The position numbers were made by a program, and so were the translations under genes. Below, piece after piece: positions 63,791-64,000 of a DNA stretch of 64,000 nt (positions within the stretch are counted from its first letter, which is position 1; each line of letters starts with the position of its first letter). Source of the stretch: Lepisosteus oculatus (lineage: Eukaryota; Chordata; Actinopteri; Semionotiformes; Lepisosteidae); assembly GCF_040954835.1 (NCBI RefSeq), contig NW_027168298.1, forward strand, positions 62,001 to 126,000, given 5' to 3'. The notes beneath the pieces are model-generated. The model did not search any database. It was given only the letters and a program-made list of their open reading frames with translations, and was not told where the DNA came from.

Positions 63791-64000
63791 CAGACAATAG
63801 GTGTATTCCATGTTGAAAAGAGAAGAAAGAAAACCATGGAGCCTTTTACAGGTGTGAGGCTTCTTCAGGTGTGAGAAGACCTCACAGCCGAAACACTGTG
63901 TTTCCGTTCTTCTCTTTTCAGCATGCAATAAACCTATTACTTGTTCCTTTGCAGCCGAGGCATGCTGACGTAGCTACCCAGCTGAACATCTTGCAGACTC
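63791..64000. repeat. Dispersed repeat tail (probable)
   Basis: CACAGCCGAAACACTGTGTT, then CTCTTTTCAGCATG and AATAAACC, a string type common in fish repeats. A related piece (GAAACGTTGTGG, TTTTCAGCATGGA) is at 62,985-63,030. Family unknown. Confidence 0.4.

Overview
The window looks like vertebrate germline DNA, most likely a ray-finned fish. The 5S rRNA starts GCTTACGGCC, a form I associate with fishes. The snRNA genes have vertebrate-type bodies and 3' boxes, there is an intact Tc1 (DD34E) transposon, a Tx1-clade LINE and a 5S-derived SINE. I cannot name the species; a non-teleost such as a sturgeon or gar is only a guess. Almost nothing codes for host protein. This is an 'RNA-gene factory': tRNA, 5S rRNA, U1, U4 and U5 genes in amplified, inverted and recombined blocks.

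Layout. (1) 1-10,546 is a block with tRNA-Ile, Ser, Ser(GCT), Thr and a broken Arg; its reverse complement returns at 61,340-52,276, so the window is framed by a large inverted repeat around a spacer of about 41.7 kb. A young Tc1 (3,119-4,748) sits only in the left arm. (2) 10,547-18,030 is a tandem array of about 2.7 kb units, each with a 5S gene (+) and a U1 snRNA gene (-). (3) 18,031-20,426 is a third, rearranged copy of the tRNA block. (4) 20,427-23,310 holds a 5S-derived SINE, an anticodon-shifted tRNA-Gly, two U4 genes (-) in a 1.47 kb tandem and one U5 gene (-). (5) 23,311-27,112 is a 29-nt piece of U1 followed directly by a Tx1-type LINE that lost its 3' part. (6) 27,113-34,813 has fragments of the U1 and U4 units and of the tRNA block, and a broken LTR-element fossil. 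(7) 35,533-36,514 is an unrecognised multi-exon gene fragment, broken in its last visible exon. (8) 38,281-40,764 is an inverted 5S/U1 fragment, an L1 5' end and the best U4 gene. (9) 43,023-48,725 is two tandem 3.4 kb units with Phe(pseudo)-Val-His-Glu-Val-Asp(pseudo), the first also with a good Asp. (10) 48,726-51,499 is a palindromic AT-rich element with a 25-bp minisatellite. (11) 51,500-61,740 is the right arm. (12) 61,741-64,000 contains an older, diverged copy of the tRNA-Arg part of the unit with an intact tRNA-Arg(TCG).

How it fits together. All recognised host genes make small non-coding RNAs for translation (tRNA, 5S) or splicing (U1, U4, U5). The tRNA and 5S genes carry internal Pol III promoters and many have T-run terminators. 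The U genes carry 3' boxes, and the U1 and U4 genes have distal enhancer motifs (SPH, plus an octamer for U1). Blocks of different age are joined at sharp breakpoints, often with short microhomology. Several tRNA copies have changed anticodons (Ile body with CAT, Val with GAC, Gly body with CTC or TCA, Arg body with ATG), as expected where surplus copies drift, and some of these could still be transcribed. Nothing was computed; similarity statements are from reading the sequence by eye.
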